Below, piece after piece: positions 16,659-18,696 of a stretch of 18,696 nt of DNA. The stretch covers positions 1 to 18,696 of the forward strand of contig CALXNF010000018.1 of NCBI GenBank assembly GCA_944389685.1. Direction: 5' to 3'. The notes beneath the pieces were generated by a model. The model worked only from the letters and a program-made list of their open reading frames with translations, searched no databases and was not told the DNA's origin. A program made the translations under genes and the position numbers. This stretch comes from an uncultured Alphaproteobacteria bacterium. GTDB lineage: Bacteria > Pseudomonadota > Alphaproteobacteria > Rs-D84. Each line of letters begins with the position of its first letter. Position 1 is the stretch's first letter.

Positions 16659-16946
16659 TTATAGGAAAAACACTTTTTCCTGCTCGTCGAAGTTTTCATA
16701 TTTTTCGGCGATAAGGAAAAGCTCTTGTATGTTTGTATGGTTGTGTAGTTCACCGTTTAGAGCGCTGTTTATTATTTTTGGTGATAAATATGCCAGGTTC
16801 AGATATTTATAAATAGTTCGCAGGTCGCGTTTTTCATCTCTGGCAATTTTCTTTATCCCAACTCCGCGTTCGTATAGTTCCTTGTATCGCCATGCCGTTG
16901 CAAAGGCTTTGACTATTAAATGGTTATTATCGGTTATACTTAGCAC
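16659..16946 (-). CDS. Small HTH protein like the companions of site-specific recombinases; true start unclear
   Basis: The core ALIV...ATAWRYKELYERG, IKKIARDEKRDLRTIYKYLNLAYLSPKIINSALNG matches, by recollection, the small HTH proteins encoded at or after the 3' end of serine recombinases in alphaproteobacteria and their phages (typical pattern: ALARAxRWxxLLxxG, EIAxxEgxxxxYVxRxLRLxxLAPDIVxAIL). From 16946 the frame opens with GTG, but it is open upstream to 17078, and the upstream codons (DEVIITVPVILRKYATTRIDKD) also fit the family, where a VPVRLRRRG-like strand precedes the HTH. That part has no ATG, GTG or TTG and overlaps the end of the pyrophosphatase gene. The protein may be a 5'-truncated remnant, use a rare start, or be made by a shift from the upstream gene. 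No recombinase is in the window. Confidence 0.6.
   Translation of the reverse strand: MLSITDNNHLIVKAFATAWRYKELYERGVGIKKIARDEKRDLRTIYKYLNLAYLSPKIINSALNGELHNHTNIQELFLIAEKYENFDEQEKVFFL
16663..16681. repeat. AT-rich inverted repeat between convergent genes
   Basis: AGGAAAAA (16663-16670) / TTTTTCCT (16674-16681) with loop CAC, just inside the 3' end of the HTH gene and 18 bases after the toxin stop. It may end one of the two convergent transcripts, but the stem is AT-rich and no T-run follows. Confidence 0.35.
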
Positions 16947-17025
16947 ACCTGTCTTGGCATCTTTATCAATACGTGTTGTTGCGTATTTACGCAGAATAAC
17001 TGGAACGGTTATTATTACTTCATCT

Positions 17026-17373
17026 TTACCTAATAATCTCGTGTTTGAACCATTGTTCTTGGAATTTAGTTTTTTGTTCTATAAATTGGTTCGTTATCTG
17101 TAAGCCGTCCGGAACAACCACCAGTTTATCATCGTTATCGTTTGTACGGTGAATAATTGCTACACAACGTCCTGTAAATTCTTTTAGTGGTTTGTCTATG
17201 CCTAAAACATATGCGTCAATCTCTTCGCCGTCCCCCGAAACTGTGTTTGGAATATAGCCATAGTTTACTTCGTACACAAAGCCATGTTTTGGGTGCTTTG
17301 TGCCCAATGGTCTGTCCATGACGACAGATACAATTTTGTTCAGATAGTCAGAAGATTTGGTTTGTTGCGGCAT
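17026..17373 (-). CDS. Inorganic pyrophosphatase, compact family I type
   Basis: Hydrolyses pyrophosphate to phosphate in the cytoplasm, driving biosynthetic reactions. The 115-residue product is shorter than classical Ppa (about 175) but matches the compact group I remember mainly from Clostridia: VVMDRPLGTKHPKHG, YEVNYGYIPNT, SGDGEEIDAYVLGID, EFTGRCVAIIHR, DNDDKLVVVP, FQEQWFKHEI. The metal-binding signature reads DGEEID (D48, E50, D53) where classical enzymes have DGDPxD; D79/D81/D82 lie at the third-Asp position. Strong ribosome site AAGGAG before the ATG at 17373. An extended -10 promoter is likely upstream. The HTH frame overlaps its 3' end. Activity of the compact group is less well documented, so the reaction is a family assignment. 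Confidence 0.8.
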   Translation of the reverse strand: MPQQTKSSDYLNKIVSVVMDRPLGTKHPKHGFVYEVNYGYIPNTVSGDGEEIDAYVLGIDKPLKEFTGRCVAIIHRTNDNDDKLVVVPDGLQITNQFIEQKTKFQEQWFKHEIIR

Positions 17374-17394
17374 GTTCGGGGCTCCTTTTTTCGA

Positions 17395-17422
17395 AAAATA
17401 TCACATACGCCGTGAAAAACAA
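17395..17422 (-). promoter_or_regulatory. Probable promoter of the pyrophosphatase gene
   Basis: On the minus strand: TTGTTT (17422-17417), 16-base spacer ending in TGA, then TATTTT (17400-17395), i.e. an extended -10 with a moderate -35. It lies very close to the ATG at 17373 (leader about 15 bases). Confidence 0.4.
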
Positions 17423-17598
17423 GATAAAAATGGGCTTTAATTTAATAACATTCTTATTTGTGTTACACATATCTGCGTTTTTAGCAATAAATCGTCTGAA
17501 TTATTTTTGATATATTTTTTAATGAATATAAAAATATTTACATTTGATAAATATGTTATTACAATACTGACATAAACCGATAAAAAGGTTGGAATTTG

Positions 17599-17868
17599 AT
17601 GGTAAAAATCAAACGTATATTTAATGAATATGGTTTGGACTTTGATAATAATCGATACGGTTTTGGATGTAGTACCGAGATAGAATATGTAGATGGTACA
17701 GAAAAGCGAATCCATGAGATAATAAAAATCAATAAAGTTCAGGCTCGTTATTTTCGTATTTGGATTGGTAAAATCGTTTTTATAATTGATTCAGAACGAC
17801 CATATCTTTCTACTCGTAAAAAGAAACGCTGGAATTTTAAAATAGTATACGGAAAAAGCGGTAAATAG
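17599..17868 (+). CDS. Unknown small basic protein (89 aa)
   Basis: Eighty-nine codons, ATG to TAG, not recognised. It starts MVKIKRIFNEYGLDFD and has a hydrophobic beta-rich middle (YFRIWIGKIVFIID, about residues 51-64) and a very basic end (STRKKKRWNFKIVYGKSGK). No signal peptide or cysteine motif (one Cys, C24). The ATG at 17599 has AAAGG/GGA about eight bases upstream, which is better than the TTG one codon earlier. It ends 19 bases before the M20 gene on the same strand, so the two may be co-transcribed. The basic tail suggests nucleic-acid contact, but that is a guess. Region 17423-17598 upstream is very AT-rich with no gene and only poor promoter matches. Confidence 0.6.
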   Translation: MVKIKRIFNEYGLDFDNNRYGFGCSTEIEYVDGTEKRIHEIIKINKVQARYFRIWIGKIVFIIDSERPYLSTRKKKRWNFKIVYGKSGK

Positions 17869-17887
17869 TTGGCTGCATCATAAAGGA

Positions 17888-18696
17888 TTGGTTATTGAGG
17901 TCAAAAGAATTTTATCTGATTTGGTAAATATAGATACGCATACTGACAAGGATAACCTTGATGCGGTAAATTGGGTTCAACAATATCTACTGAGTTATGG
18001 TGTAGAGTCCAAATTGGTGTATAACCCCGCAAAAACTCGAGCTTCTATATATGCCAATATTGGGAAAGTTGATAAAGCTATTATTCTTAACGGTCATTTG
18101 GACACTGTTCCAGCAAATTCAGATAATTGGCAGTATAATCCTTTTTCGTTGACCGAAAAAAATGGGTTGTACATAGGTCGTGGTGTTTGTGATATGAAAG
18201 GATCTATTGCGGCTGCCTTATCGCTGGTACCATATTTTATAAAACAGCAAGCTAATATCGGATTTGTATTGACGCACGATGAAGAAAAGACAGGGCGTGG
18301 ATGCATAGAGGTCTTGAATGATCGAGATGTAAAAGCATCTTTGGATAAAGCGGCGGGTGTGGTCGTCATGGAGGCGACAGATAGGAAACTGATTGCTCGT
18401 CATAAAAATGTTGGTTCTGTATCTTTAACTATGAACGGTAAAGCTGCACATTCTTCAAATCCGGTACTTGGCGTTGACTCTATATTCTATTTAGTTCAAG
18501 CGGTAAATATATTTTATTCTACATTAGACGAATATAAAGAAGTTGATTCTTCGTTTGAAGTTCCAACATCTACGGGCATAATTTCTAAAGTGCAAGGAGG
18601 GCAGGCGGTAAATGTAGTAGCAGATTCTGCTATGTTAAAATCTTCTGTGCGTTTTATGACGGATAAAGCAAGAGACGTTTTTCTTAATGTGTATTG
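17888..18696 (+). CDS. M20-family metallo-deacylase/peptidase, ArgE/DapE-like (3' end outside window)
   Basis: The first 269 codons of a zinc-dependent amidohydrolase. Motifs: GHLDTVP (18092 onward; His and Asp of the zinc site), GRGVCDMKGS (about 18179; bridging Asp), THDEEKTGRG (about 18269; catalytic Glu and ligand Glu), then the dimerisation lid starting RHKNVGSVSLTMNGKAAHSS. The lid HKG-like entry and AAHSS fit ArgE (N-acetylornithine deacetylase) somewhat better than DapE, but dipeptidases of the same fold cannot be excluded. The start is odd: no ATG or GTG precedes the conserved N-terminus (EVKRILSDLVNIDT). The ribosome-like AAAGGA (17882-17887) directly abuts TTG 17888, while ATT 17894 has the better spacing. 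The frame is closed upstream at 17843. The next in-frame Met (18194) is inside the active site. Confidence 0.88.
   Translation, partial: MVIEVKRILSDLVNIDTHTDKDNLDAVNWVQQYLLSYGVESKLVYNPAKTRASIYANIGKVDKAIILNGHLDTVPANSDNWQYNPFSLTEKNGLYIGRGVCDMKGSIAAALSLVPYFIKQQANIGFVLTHDEEKTGRGCIEVLNDRDVKASLDKAAGVVVMEATDRKLIARHKNVGSVSLTMNGKAAHSSNPVLGVDSIFYLVQAVNIFYSTLDEYKEVDSSFEVPTSTGIISKVQGGQAVNVVADSAMLKSSVRFMTDKARDVFLNVY

Overview
The window reads as chromosomal DNA of an AT-rich Gram-negative bacterium. A secretin-free but clearly outer-membrane repertoire is visible: an OmpA-type peptidoglycan-binding protein, a large autotransporter with a C-terminal barrel, and several Sec-exported cysteine-rich proteins. 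Housekeeping genes (eno, ssb, rho, tRNA-Pro) are complete and ordinary. The style of the recombinase-associated small HTH protein and the overall gene flavour suggest an uncultured, possibly host-associated alphaproteobacterium; that assignment is an inference from remembered family resemblance, not from a search.

Layout. 1-366: 3' end of an OmpA-like gene. 465-620: a 51-residue unknown protein behind a near-perfect sigma-70 promoter and before a strong terminator. 696-2186 (minus): enolase followed by a small membrane protein of the superinfection-immunity type. 2299-7170: a 1623-residue autotransporter, then a terminator. 7200-7958: a BspA-type leucine-rich-repeat frame with no proper start, probably 5'-truncated. 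8048-8509 (minus) ssb and 8718-9986 rho are divergent and each ends in a hairpin that overlaps its stop codon.

10081-13250 is the accessory-looking part: a 920-residue exported protein with six 30-bp coding repeats, glycine-rich hydrophobic stretches, cysteine-rich modules and a domain that closely resembles the N-terminal extension of SusC-type receptors; then an overlapping pair (small inner-membrane protein plus a lipoprotein embedded in its 3' end in another frame) with the architecture of phage Rz/Rz1 spanins. 13247-15156 (minus): an exported Thr-rich/Cys-rich protein translationally coupled to an intact ureohydrolase (arginase/agmatinase family).

15253-15329: tRNA-Pro(UGG). Immediately downstream is a toxin-antitoxin operon of the VapBC45 type (HTH + DUF433 antitoxin, PIN-like toxin, 4-nt overlap). 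16659-17373 (minus): a compact family I inorganic pyrophosphatase and, overlapping its end, a small HTH protein resembling the companion of site-specific recombinases, also without a proper start. 17599-18696: an unknown 89-residue basic protein and the first part of an M20 (ArgE/DapE-like) deacylase running off the end of the window.

The most interesting points are the spanin-like overlapping pair that lies outside any visible prophage, the SusC-like module inside a cysteine-rich secreted protein, the TA operon with a direct repeat over its promoter, and a recurring AGTAT(GA)TATAAT promoter pattern.
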